Assembly: GCA_002441095.1 (NCBI GenBank)
Contig: DJVG01000044.1
Coordinates: forward strand, 1 to 16,221
Source: Elusimicrobia bacterium UBA6262
GTDB lineage: Bacteria > CAYTYR01 > UBA6262
Direction: 5' to 3'
Length of the DNA stretch: 16,221 bases
Shown: positions 6,016-14,048 of the stretch, in pieces
Layout: every line of letters starts with the position of its first letter
Position numbering within the stretch: position 1 is the stretch's first letter
Made by a program: the position numbers and the translations under genes
The notes under the pieces: generated by a model
Seen by the model: only the letters and a program-made list of their open reading frames with translations
Database searches by the model: none
What the model was told of the DNA's origin: nothing

Positions 6016-9000
6016 ATGGATCGCAGATGGGCAGTAATTTTTATATTAATAGCGATAGGCTGGACAGTGAATTTATCTGCCGTGGAATTACAACCGCCTG
6101 CTTTTGAATTAAAAACTGTTAATAGTGTGACTGTCCCGTTCCAGAATGACCTGCCTTTGCCTGGTTTTGAAAAGCAGGACCGGGCTCAGCTCAGCCTGGC
6201 CGGAACCTGGAAGAAAGAACGGCTGGTAATGAACCAGGAATTAACCCTGCAAAAAAGGACCGCAGAGAACATCACTGCCCTGGAGAAAGAGAGCAATGGA
6301 CGGCATCTGGCGGCCTATGACGATAGTGCCTGGGAAAACAAAGTCATCCCCGGGGTGGAAAATCCTGCTCCTGACCGGTATGAAAACGGGGTCTGGTACC
6401 GCCGGAATTTTGAAATAAGCAAAGAAAACGAGGGAAAATACCTGCGGCTGGTATTCCTGGCTTCCAATTATTTCACCGATGTCTGGGTCAACGGCACTTG
6501 GGTTGGCTGCCATGAAGGCGGTTACACTCCTTTTGTTCTCGATCTGACCACGCATGTCAAATTCGGGGAGAAAAATTCCCTGGCTGTCCGGGTGGATAAT
6601 ATCCCCTGGGTGCCTTCCGGCAACCGTGACCAGCGAAACTTGACCGTGCCTTGTTTTATCGGTGACTGGTGGAATTATGGCGGCATCAAGAGAGATGTTT
6701 ATGTTGAAATTTGCCCGGCCATCAATATTGTGCGGGCGGATGTCAGGACAAAACCGGTCAGCCCGGAAAAGGCGCAGCTCTCGGCTAATGTGGTGATCGA
6801 TAACCGGTCTGAAGTTGATACGACGCTGAAAGTGGAAATATTCATCTACAAAGCGAAACTGACTGAAAAAAATATTATAGCGGAAAGTGCCAAAGACATA
6901 ATAGACCTGTCCCGGCCCTTGTCAGTATGGGGAGAACAAAATACTGAATTGACGGCCTTGGGCAAAGATACCGTGGCCTGCAATTTCACTCTCTCTGCTG
7001 ATTGGCCCGAGCTCTGGACTCCGGCCCAGCCGAATTTGTATGTTCTGCAGGTCAAGATCTATGATCTTAAGAATAAACAGCTGGTGGATAAGTATTATAC
7101 CCAGTTCGGCATCAGGGAATTCACCATTGACAAAGAAAAAGCCGCTATCCTGCTTAACGGCGAGTCCATAAAGCTGAAAGGCCTGGCCCGGCATGAAGTG
7201 TACCCTGGCAGCGAGGAAGTGCCAGGAAAAAAATCAACCCAGCAGGTCATTTATAATGATTTTATGCTGATCAAAGAAGCGAACTGCAATTTCCTCCGGA
7301 CCGCGCATTATCCTAATCATCCTTTTACCCAGGTCATGGCTGACCGCCTGGGCCTGGTGGTTTGGGAAGAAATACCGGTTTACTGGTTTGGCGGGCCGGA
7401 GTTTGATATCCAGCGCAAGGAGCGGGGTATTGCCCGGCAGATGTGGCAGGAAATGATCTACCAGGATTATAACCGCGCCTCTGTGGGTATCTGGGGCACC
7501 TGCAATGAATGCAGCTGGCAGACCGAGCGGGCCCTGTTCGTCAAAGAACTGCGCGACATCGCTTATCAGATCGACGGGACCAGGTTTGTAGCGCAATCTG
7601 CGTCAGGCAGTGACGACAAAGATCCCAGCCAGAAAGATATGGATGTGCTTGGGTTTACCATGTACTACGGCGTATTTTACGGCAAGGATTATTATGAAGA
7701 TACCCTGAATGCTTTGGAAACCATGCACAAGACTTTCCCGGATAAACCGATCATCGCTACAGAATTCGGTGTCTGGGCACCCTACAAAGAAGACACTATG
7801 CAGGTGAAACAGGTGGAGTTGTTCAAGGAAACCATGAAGGCTTTCAATAAAGTGCCGGCAGTCGCCGGTACGGTTTGGTGGACTGCTTTTGACTGGCATA
7901 CAATGATCAACGATCCCGGCACCATGGGAGTCATGACCATGGACCGGAAATTGTATAAGAAAGTTTTCTCTGCCTTGCAGAAAGAATATGGGCAGACCAC
8001 AGGCAGTATCCAGGTGGTTAGCCCCAGGCAGGATGAAAAGCTCGCCGGCAAAGTGCCTATCAAAGCAGCTTATATGGTAGGTAAAGACTGGCCGACCAAA
8101 GAGATCGTCATTGATAATGAGAAAAAATATACCATGAAGGCATTAGGTAACAGCTATTACAGCTATGACCTGGACACCAAGTTGCTGGGAGAGGGCATGC
8201 ATTCCCTCGTTTTCAAAGCCTGGAGCTCGTCCGGCACTGCTGTATCCGAGGCTTTCAATGTAGTCGTGGATAATATTGATGAGCCGCCGCTGGTACAGTT
8301 TAGCCCCAAAGACGGCTCATATGTGATGAATAATGTGATATTGACGGTCCATGCTGAGGATGACCGCGGTATCGCCTCAGTCAAATATGCTATCGATGAC
8401 GGCCCGCTGGCTGATATGGCGGACAAGAGCAAAGGAAACTACCAGGCCAGGTGGGATGCTTCGGCCCTTGCCGACGGTTCCGTGCATGTCCTTAAATTCC
8501 GCGTCGAAGATACCGGTAAGAACATAGTCGAAAAACTGACCAAAGTTATCATTGACAACTCACCCGGCATATATGTGGACCTGCCTTTTGATACGGATAT
8601 GATCTCTACCGAAGCAAGTCTCGCTGATGGTACTGGCTGGGATTTCCCGGCTGAAGAACTGCCTGACTCTAACCGCGATTTTATCTTCATGGGCCAGGAA
8701 AAAATAAAGTATAAATTCGGCCCTAAGGAAGACGGGCAAAATAATAATGTTGAATGTAAAGGCCAGGTCCTCAAAGTGCCTAACGGCCGGTATACTAAAG
8801 TGTATATCCTGGCTGCCATGCATAATGGCAGCAGCAAAGTAGATTTTACACTGCGCTATACTGACGGCACCACTGAAGTGAAAAAGACCGCTTTTTCTGA
8901 CTGGTGGGGAGGTAAGCCTGTTTTTGATGATGAGCCGGCCATTGTTACTTCCTATCATCATGAAAAAGAGGGCATCCGCCAGCCGGGAGTCGCGATCTTT

Positions 9001-10485
9001 TCCCAGACCATTATTGTCGATCCCAAGAAGATAATGAACGGGTTGGGCACGCCCAATGATCCCCGGGTGCATATTTTCGCGGTTTCCCTGGAAGGCGAAA
9101 AGATCGATTTCAATGTACCGGAGATCGCCTTCCAAAGCCCCGCCGGGACTATTTATGGCGGCAAAGAAATACTGGACTTCGTGATCAAAGGCGAAACTAT
9201 CACGAAAGCCGAATATTCGCTGGACGCTAACACTTGGATCAGCCTGAAGTATTACGGCAATGATGCTTATAGCGGTACCCTGGATACCACGAAACTTAAA
9301 GATGGGCCATATACGCTTTCCGTCAGGGCGTTTGATAAATATGACCAGGTCGGCACTGCGGAAAAAAAGGTCAATGTGTTCAACCAGGTAAATATCATCG
9401 GCCCCATACCCAAGGCTCCGATTTATAAATCATGCAAGATAATAGCTATTCCCAAAGCGCACAGCCAAGTCGATAAAATGCTGTATCTGATAGATAAGGC
9501 GAAAGAAGCGCCGCTGACGGCCACGGATAAAGGTTTTTATGAAGCAGTGTGGCTGGTACCGGAAAAACTCAAACCAGGTTCAGAACACATTATTACCGTG
9601 ATCCAGGTGGACAAAAAAGGCAAAAAAGAGTCTTGTTCCATCCCGGTGATCATCGGGACTCCCTTACGCGGACATAACATCAAGGTAAATAAGGAAGTCA
9701 GGGATTGGGTCGGCACTGCTCCCGCTGAGAACAGCTGGACCATTAGCGCTGACGAGTTCATCTGGACAGATGCGAAAAATGACGATACCGGTACCGGGGC
9801 ATATACCTATCCGGCCAGTAAAGTATTTACCAAATCTTCTGACCTGCGTGAATTCCGGGTCACTTATGATGACCATAATCTTTATTTTCTCATTAAATGT
9901 GCCCGTCCGGGTGACTGGTGGGCGCCGTTCCGTCTCATTGGTATCGACACCAATGGTGTCGAGGGAGGATTGGGAAAACAAGGGATGGTCACTCTGCCCG
10001 GTCTGGGAGAAATAAATGTAGCCCCAGGACTGGCTTGTGAATATGCTGTGGGTATTTCCAGCACCTACAAAGGATTTGTCTGGGACGCAGACGGCAAGGT
10101 CATTGCCAGGAAAGAAGGCAAGAATACTGATACTGCCGGCTTTTTGATCGATGATTACAACTGGAACAATGTAGAAGTGGCGGTCCCTTGGCAAATGCTG
10201 GGTGGCCAGCCGGCGGGGAAGACCTGGCGCTTTATTGTCGGTATCGGCCAGCAGGACAATGACCACTTCCGTGAAGTGAATGAAGTCGCTTCCGAATGGC
10301 ACGGCGGCGGCGGCGAAGGCAATGAGGGAGAAACCGGTCCGGATCCTGATATCTATGACCTGGCCAGCCCATCTACTGAAATTCAGCAGAAAGAACTAAG
10401 CAGTTATAAACCGGCGGGATCAAGGAATGACGCTTCCAGTTATGCCACCATCGAGCAATCGTATCTTACAGTAACCTTTGAATAA
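6016..10485 (+). CDS. Secreted multi-domain GH2 glycosidase with C-terminal DOMON-like module
   Basis: 1489 residues. Signal peptide 1-24; GH2 sugar-binding jelly roll ~58-234 (LSLAGTW, VWYRRNFEIS, VNGTWVGCHEGGYTPF); GH2 Ig-like domain ~235-370; catalytic TIM barrel ~371-660. Hallmarks of clan GH-A are visible: LKGLARHEVYPG with His393, FLRTAHYPNHP, the acid/base Glu498 in WGTCNECSW, and the nucleophile Glu583 in IIATEFG, 85 residues apart as expected for GH2. The enzyme should hydrolyse a terminal beta-galactoside, glucuronide or mannoside; which one I cannot tell. Then come two Ig-like modules (~662-755, 756-852), a jelly-roll-like module (~853-1035), two more Ig-like modules (~1036-1123, 1124-1215) and a glucodextranase-C/DOMON-like module (~1216-1489) ending DPDIYDLASPS plus a short tail. 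Typical GH2 enzymes are 600-1100 residues, so this one is heavily extended for binding or surface display. It is probably extracellular. Confidence 0.9.
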   Translation: MDRRWAVIFILIAIGWTVNLSAVELQPPAFELKTVNSVTVPFQNDLPLPGFEKQDRAQLSLAGTWKKERLVMNQELTLQKRTAENITALEKESNGRHLAAYDDSAWENKVIPGVENPAPDRYENGVWYRRNFEISKENEGKYLRLVFLASNYFTDVWVNGTWVGCHEGGYTPFVLDLTTHVKFGEKNSLAVRVDNIPWVPSGNRDQRNLTVPCFIGDWWNYGGIKRDVYVEICPAINIVRADVRTKPVSPEKAQLSANVVIDNRSEVDTTLKVEIFIYKAKLTEKNIIAESAKDIIDLSRPLSVWGEQNTELTALGKDTVACNFTLSADWPELWTPAQPNLYVLQVKIYDLKNKQLVDKYYTQFGIREFTIDKEKAAILLNGESIKLKGLARHEVYPGSEEVPGKKSTQQVIYNDFMLIKEANCNFLRTAHYPNHPFTQVMADRLGLVVWEEIPVYWFGGPEFDIQRKERGIARQMWQEMIYQDYNRASVGIWGTCNECSWQTERALFVKELRDIAYQIDGTRFVAQSASGSDDKDPSQKDMDVLGFTMYYGVFYGKDYYEDTLNALETMHKTFPDKPIIATEFGVWAPYKEDTMQVKQVELFKETMKAFNKVPAVAGTVWWTAFDWHTMINDPGTMGVMTMDRKLYKKVFSALQKEYGQTTGSIQVVSPRQDEKLAGKVPIKAAYMVGKDWPTKEIVIDNEKKYTMKALGNSYYSYDLDTKLLGEGMHSLVFKAWSSSGTAVSEAFNVVVDNIDEPPLVQFSPKDGSYVMNNVILTVHAEDDRGIASVKYAIDDGPLADMADKSKGNYQARWDASALADGSVHVLKFRVEDTGKNIVEKLTKVIIDNSPGIYVDLPFDTDMISTEASLADGTGWDFPAEELPDSNRDFIFMGQEKIKYKFGPKEDGQNNNVECKGQVLKVPNGRYTKVYILAAMHNGSSKVDFTLRYTDGTTEVKKTAFSDWWGGKPVFDDEPAIVTSYHHEKEGIRQPGVAIFSQTIIVDPKKIMNGLGTPNDPRVHIFAVSLEGEKIDFNVPEIAFQSPAGTIYGGKEILDFVIKGETITKAEYSLDANTWISLKYYGNDAYSGTLDTTKLKDGPYTLSVRAFDKYDQVGTAEKKVNVFNQVNIIGPIPKAPIYKSCKIIAIPKAHSQVDKMLYLIDKAKEAPLTATDKGFYEAVWLVPEKLKPGSEHIITVIQVDKKGKKESCSIPVIIGTPLRGHNIKVNKEVRDWVGTAPAENSWTISADEFIWTDAKNDDTGTGAYTYPASKVFTKSSDLREFRVTYDDHNLYFLIKCARPGDWWAPFRLIGIDTNGVEGGLGKQGMVTLPGLGEINVAPGLACEYAVGISSTYKGFVWDADGKVIARKEGKNTDTAGFLIDDYNWNNVEVAVPWQMLGGQPAGKTWRFIVGIGQQDNDHFREVNEVASEWHGGGGEGNEGETGPDPDIYDLASPSTEIQQKELSSYKPAGSRNDASSYATIEQSYLTVTFE

Positions 10486-10497
10486 TTATTAAAGGCA

Positions 10498-10578
10498 GTG
10501 TTAAGTTGAAAGTGTAAAGTGTTAAGTTATGGTTAAAAAACCTTCACTTAAAACTTTCAACTCAAAACTTAAAACTTC
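10498..10578 (+). repeat. Inverted heptamer element A
   Basis: The left arm reads in 7-nt units (GTTAAGT, TGAAAGT, GTAAAGT, GTTAAGT, TATGGTT); the right arm is its rough complement, also in heptamers (AAAACTT, TCAACTC, AAAACTT, AAAACTT). The tip is GGTT-AAAA-AACC at 10531-10542. AAGTTGAAAGT in the left arm pairs with ACTTTCAACT in the right. It starts 12 nt after the GH2 stop and would form a long imperfect hairpin in the mRNA. No T-run follows, so it is not a classical terminator. Confidence 0.75.
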
Positions 10579-10620
10579 TTTAAAAAATGTATTTAAATTA
10601 AAAGGGGGAGGTAAAGAACC

Positions 10621-11544
10621 ATGAGATTGAGAATTGGTTTAGTAGCACTGGTTATACTGCTGGCGATCAGCAGCGTAGTTTTTGCCGCTGAAGGATTGAA
10701 AGGCCATTCGATCAAAGTTGATAAGAATGACAATGACTGGATCGGGACCCCGGCGGAGCAGGAAAATACCGCTATTATTTCCAGCGGTGAATTTATCTGG
10801 AAAGATGCCAAGGGTGATGATACCGGGGCTGGTAAATACACCTATCCAACCAGCAAAGATGTAGCCAAGGGCGCTGACCTGAGAGAATTCAGGGTCACTT
10901 GGGACAAGTATAATGTATATTTCCTCATCAAGTGCTCCCGGCCGGGTAATTGGTGGGCGCCATATCGCATTATCGGCATCCACAAAGAAGGAGAGAAGGG
11001 CGGTATGACTGTTTTGGGGCAGGGAGACCCGGATGAGATGGATCCTGAGGGCGGCTGCTTTGGGGAAATTAAAGTTGACGAATCATTGGCTTGCCAGTAT
11101 GTCATCGGTATTGCTAGCACCTATAAAATGTGGATGTGGGATGCTAAAGGGAAAACCATAGCCAGGACAACTGGTGAGAAAAGCACTGATACTCCTGGCT
11201 TCTTAGTGGCAGATGATAACTGGAATTCTGTGGAAATAGCAGTGCCCATAGAGTTGATCGGCAATCCCGCCGGGCAAACCTGGAAGTTCGTCGTTGGTGT
11301 TGGTATGCAGGATGCTGACCATTTCCGCGAAGTATATGAAGAGGCGACTGAATGGCACGGCGGCGGCGGCGAAGGCGACGAAGATGAGAGCGGCAACGAC
11401 CCGGATGTTTATGACCTGGCCAGCCCAAGCATGGAAATACAGGAAAAGGAATTAGCCAGCTACAAAGCGTCGGCTCATGCCGGGGATCCGGACGGCTTTT
11501 GCACCATTAAAGATTCATATGTGACGGTGACATTCGCGAAATAA
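10621..11544 (+). CDS. Stand-alone secreted glucodextranase-C/DOMON-like protein 1
   Basis: 307 residues. A signal peptide (MRLRIGLVALVILLAISSVV) is cleaved near FAA|EG. The mature protein is a single module that aligns end to end with the last ~275 residues of the GH2 enzyme. Landmarks: IKVDKNDNDWIGTP (31-44), EFIWKDAKGDDTGAGKYTYP (57-76), LREFRVTWDKYNVYFLIK, WWAPYRIIGIHK, WNSVEIAVPIELIG, EWHGGGGEG (244-252) and DPDVYDLASPSMEIQEKEL (260-278). The pattern D-D-x-G-x-G-x-Y-T-Y-P is characteristic of the C-terminal glucodextranase module, a beta-sandwich of the DOMON group that binds carbohydrate or the cell surface. It has no catalytic domain, so a role as a periplasmic or surface glycan-binding protein is likely. 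The start is set by GGGGGAGG (10604-10611), 9 nt upstream. Confidence 0.8.
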   Translation: MRLRIGLVALVILLAISSVVFAAEGLKGHSIKVDKNDNDWIGTPAEQENTAIISSGEFIWKDAKGDDTGAGKYTYPTSKDVAKGADLREFRVTWDKYNVYFLIKCSRPGNWWAPYRIIGIHKEGEKGGMTVLGQGDPDEMDPEGGCFGEIKVDESLACQYVIGIASTYKMWMWDAKGKTIARTTGEKSTDTPGFLVADDNWNSVEIAVPIELIGNPAGQTWKFVVGVGMQDADHFREVYEEATEWHGGGGEGDEDESGNDPDVYDLASPSMEIQEKELASYKASAHAGDPDGFCTIKDSYVTVTFAK

Positions 11545-11549
11545 GAACA

Positions 11550-11622
11550 GTTACGGGTTCCAGGTTGCGAGTTGCGGGTTTTGTTTTAACCTGAAACCTG
11601 AAACTTGAAACTCGCCAACTTG
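11550..11622 (+). repeat. Inverted heptamer element B
   Basis: Starts 5 nt after the stop of DOMON-like protein 1. Left-arm units: GTTACGG, GTTCCAG, GTTGCGA, GTTGCGG; loop GTTTTGTTTT (11578-11587); right-arm units: AACCTGA, AACCTGA, AACTTGA, AACTCGC, CAACTTG. The arms are imperfectly complementary. The reverse complement of this element aligns with element C (12865-12934) at about 61 of 66 positions, so B and C are one element in opposite orientations around the solute-binding-protein gene. Confidence 0.8.
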
Positions 11623-11632
11623 AAAAAGGCAA

Positions 11633-11640
11633 GAAAGAGG
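11633..11640 (+). promoter_or_regulatory. Ribosome-binding site for a TTG start
   Basis: GAAAGAGG ends 5 nt before TTG 11646. No in-frame ATG or GTG lies between this point and the preceding stop codon that would give a lipoprotein signal, and the TTG start yields a complete lipoprotein leader. Confidence 0.65.
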
Positions 11641-11645
11641 CCAGT

Positions 11646-12860
11646 TTGAGAAAAGTATTAACCGTAATTACACTGGGATTGTTACTACTCACAGGGTGCG
11701 GGAGCAAACAGCCGGCAGAAAGGGAGATCACTTTTTGGGCTTATGCTCCCGGCGACCAGGCCAGGACACAGCAGGTTGAATCCCTGGTGAATAAGTACAA
11801 CCTGGAACATCCTGGTACCTGCGTTAAGATATTTTTTGTGCCGAAAGATGATTTCAATACCAAGATCAATACTTCTATTGCCGTGGGCGCCAATCCTGAC
11901 TGTTCTTACCTGGACAGCGGATTGGTGTCCCGTTTTGCCAAGGATAATATTCTGTTCTGCCTGGATGATTTTGTCAATGCCGGAGATCTCGACCTGAAAG
12001 ATTTTTATCCCGGGGCCATGAAGATGGTCAAGTATGGCCAGAAATATTATGGCATTCCCTTGAACCAGACCTGCATTGCCTTGTTTTATAACCAGGAGCT
12101 CATAAAAAAAGTTCCCACTACCTGGGATGAGCTGCTGCAGACAGCCAGGGAAGTCTATGTGCCGGGTAAAATCGCTGCCTTTGCCGTGCCCAAAGGGGAT
12201 GGTTATGGCGGCTGGATGTTCCCGGCTTTTGTCGCCAGCGCCGGCGGCACAATGCTCAATGATACTGAAACTAAAGCCATCTTTAACCAGCCAGCAGGAT
12301 TGGCAGCTATGGATCTCTGGGTCCAGCTCCTGCAATATTCCCCGCGCCTGATCACGGATAGCGCCAATGCTTTTGAACTGGGCCGGGTGGCCATGGCGCT
12401 GAACGGGCCCTGGGCTATCGAGGGTATTAAGACTAATTTCCCTAAATTAAAATACGGTATCGCGCTGATCCCGAAAAAAGTACAGTATGCCACTAATATT
12501 GGCGGCGAAAGCCTGGTTATCTACCAGAACGCCAAAGATCCGCCGGCGGCCTGGGATTTTATCCGCTATCTTATGCTCGATGAAAACCAGGTAGTGATGA
12601 GTGAAGTGAGCGGCAATTTCCCCGTCAAAAAGACGCTCATCGATCATCCAAAGTTCAAAGATGACCCGGACAAAAGAATATTCATGGAACAGATCCAATA
12701 TGCGGTGAGCAAACCGACAGTTGAGTCCTGGACCAAAATAAACGATGAAATTATTGCCAAAGCCATAGACGAGGCCCTGAACCAGCGGCTGAGCGTAGCT
12801 GAGGCTTTTAATAAAGCGGCTAAAGATTGCGATGCTATATTAGCGGAAGAACAAAAATAA
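11646..12860 (+). CDS. ABC transporter sugar-binding lipoprotein (solute-binding family 1)
   Basis: 404 residues with a TTG start. The leader MRKVLTVITLGLLLLTGC contains a lipobox (LLTG|C, Cys18), so the protein is a lipoprotein. Family 1 / cluster B solute-binding features are present: EITFWAYAPGD, NTKINTSIAVGANPDCSYLD, YYGIPLNQTCIALFYNQEL, VPTTWDELLQTAREV, RVAMALNGPWAIEG and AAWDFIRYLMLDENQ. It captures an oligosaccharide and delivers it to the permease pair encoded at 14049 and 15101, with a DOMON-like gene in between, an uncommon order. It is flanked by elements B and C, the same repeat in opposite orientations. No ABC ATPase gene is in the window; a shared MsmX/UgpC-type ATPase encoded elsewhere is probable. 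The specific sugar cannot be read from sequence. Confidence 0.9.
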   Translation: MRKVLTVITLGLLLLTGCGSKQPAEREITFWAYAPGDQARTQQVESLVNKYNLEHPGTCVKIFFVPKDDFNTKINTSIAVGANPDCSYLDSGLVSRFAKDNILFCLDDFVNAGDLDLKDFYPGAMKMVKYGQKYYGIPLNQTCIALFYNQELIKKVPTTWDELLQTAREVYVPGKIAAFAVPKGDGYGGWMFPAFVASAGGTMLNDTETKAIFNQPAGLAAMDLWVQLLQYSPRLITDSANAFELGRVAMALNGPWAIEGIKTNFPKLKYGIALIPKKVQYATNIGGESLVIYQNAKDPPAAWDFIRYLMLDENQVVMSEVSGNFPVKKTLIDHPKFKDDPDKRIFMEQIQYAVSKPTVESWTKINDEIIAKAIDEALNQRLSVAEAFNKAAKDCDAILAEEQK

Positions 12861-12864
12861 AACA

Positions 12865-12934
12865 GTTACGAGTTTCAGGTTTCAAGTTTCAGGTTAAACA
12901 AAACTCGCAACTCGCAACCTGGAACCCGGAACTT
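12865..12934 (+). repeat. Inverted heptamer element C
   Basis: Starts 4 nt after the stop of the solute-binding-protein gene. Left-arm units: GTTACGA, GTTTCAG, GTTTCAA, GTTTCAG; tip GTTAAACA; right-arm units: AACTCGC, AACTCGC, AACCTGG, AACCCGG, AACTT. Comparing the left arm with the reverse complement of the right gives 23 of 31 matching positions, 25 with G-U pairs. It is the inverted partner of element B. Confidence 0.8.
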
Positions 12935-12951
12935 ATTTCAAGGAGGATACA

Positions 12952-13875
12952 ATGAAAAACAAGCTGACAGTATTGATCGTCGTAATATCGTTTCTACTCG
13001 TAGCCGGAAGCGTATTTGGCTTGGATCTGGTCAAACCAAAAACAATTAAAGTGGACAAGAATATCAATGACTGGACCGGTACCCCGCCGTCACAGGAAAA
13101 CACCTCGTGTGTTTCCCAGAGCGAGTTTATCTGGAAAGATGCCAAAGGCGATGACACCGGCAACGGTAAATACTACTATCCGGCGAACCAGGAACTGGCC
13201 AGGGGTGCTGACCTGCTGGAATTCAGGGTAACATATGATGCCAAGAACGTATATTTTCTGATTAAGTCTACCCGGCCGGGTGTCTGGTGGGCGCCGTTCA
13301 AGCTTATCGGTATCCATAAGGTAGGGCAAAAAGGCGGCTTGTCATTTTTCCCGCAAGGGGATAGTGACTCGCTGGATGCCACTACCGGGGCTTTCGGTGA
13401 ATTGCGTGTCTCTGACGACCTGGGGCTCCATTGCACGATCGCCATTGCCGGCACTTATAAAGGATTTATCTGGGATGAGAATGGCAAATTAATAGCCAGG
13501 AAGATTGGCGAGATCAGCGACACCAAAGGATTTATGGTTGATGATGATAAATGGACGGCTATCGAAGTAGCTGTACCTATTGCTATTATCGGCAATCCTG
13601 CCGGACAGACCTGGAAGGTCATCGTCGGTATTGGCCAGGAGGAAAATGGCCACCTGCGGGAAGTGTACGAAGAAGGCAATGAATGGCATGGCGGCGGCGG
13701 CGAAGGCAAAGACAATGAAGACGGGGTGGACCCGGATATTTATGACCTGGCCAGTCCATCCCAGGAAATACAGGAAAAAGAATTAGCCAGTTATACTGAT
13801 AATGGGACACCGGGTGATATCGCAAGTTTTGCCTGTATTACAGAATCTTTTGTGACGATATATTTCGCTAAGTAA
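12952..13875 (+). CDS. Stand-alone secreted glucodextranase-C/DOMON-like protein 2
   Basis: 307 residues, exactly the length of DOMON-like protein 1, and the two align almost without gaps. Signal peptide MKNKLTVLIVVISFLLVAGS with cleavage near VFG|LD. Shared landmarks: IKVDKNINDWTGTP, EFIWKDAKGDDTG, NGKYYYP, WWAPFKLIGIHK, EWHGGGGEG (244-252), DPDIYDLASPS and QEIQEKELASY. Differences cluster around 125-165, the most variable stretch also in the GH2 module, which may be the ligand-facing loops. It has no catalytic domain, so a role as a glycan-capture protein beside the ABC transporter is inferred, perhaps with a different preference from its paralogue. A near-perfect AAGGAGG (12940-12946) stands 5 nt before the ATG, the best ribosome site in the cluster, suggesting high expression. 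Confidence 0.8.
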   Translation: MKNKLTVLIVVISFLLVAGSVFGLDLVKPKTIKVDKNINDWTGTPPSQENTSCVSQSEFIWKDAKGDDTGNGKYYYPANQELARGADLLEFRVTYDAKNVYFLIKSTRPGVWWAPFKLIGIHKVGQKGGLSFFPQGDSDSLDATTGAFGELRVSDDLGLHCTIAIAGTYKGFIWDENGKLIARKIGEISDTKGFMVDDDKWTAIEVAVPIAIIGNPAGQTWKVIVGIGQEENGHLREVYEEGNEWHGGGGEGKDNEDGVDPDIYDLASPSQEIQEKELASYTDNGTPGDIASFACITESFVTIYFAK

Positions 13876-13904
13876 AAACGATTACACCGATTAGCTTTAA
13901 AAAC

Positions 13905-14023
13905 GGTGATCAGGTGATCAGGACATCAGGAAGTGGATACCAGGACATCAGGAGATCAGGTAGTACCTGGTATTCTGATAACCTGATATTCTTCACCCTG
14001 ATTCCCTGATATTCTGATAACCG
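13905..14023 (+). repeat. Inverted octamer element D
   Basis: The left arm is built of 8-nt units of the type NNATCAGG (TGATCAGG, ACATCAGG, ATACCAGG, ACATCAGG, AGATCAGG); the right arm carries the complement (CCTGGTAT, TCTGATAA, CCTGATAT, CCTGATTC, CCTGATAT, TCTGATAA). The tip CAGGTA-G-TACCTG is at 13957-13969. The outermost bases, ACGGT and ACCGT, are also complementary. Just before it, CGATTACA and CCGATTAG (13879-13894) are two further 8-nt units of a different sequence. It occupies most of the gap between DOMON-like protein 2 and the first permease gene. Confidence 0.8.
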
Positions 14024-14048
14024 TACTTTAGCCATAAATTGGGGTATC

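Noticed and set aside
9664..10302. Long antisense ORF opposite the GH2 C-terminal module (similar ones oppose the two solo modules and the solute-binding-protein gene)
   Set aside because: The opposite strand of conserved coding sequence; the antisense frames show no family motifs, no ribosome sites, and merely mirror the codon pattern of the true genes.
10300..10320. GGC trinucleotide run as a microsatellite
   Set aside because: It encodes the conserved tetraglycine loop present in all three modules, so it is explained by protein conservation.
11550..12934. Composite transposon around the solute-binding-protein gene (elements B and C as ends)
   Set aside because: No transposase and no target-site duplication were seen, and similar elements occupy the neighbouring gaps; a repeat family is the simpler reading.
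13876..13904. tRNA or small RNA gene before element D
   Set aside because: Only two 8-nt units (CGATTACA, CCGATTAG) and an AT-rich stretch; no cloverleaf or promoter.
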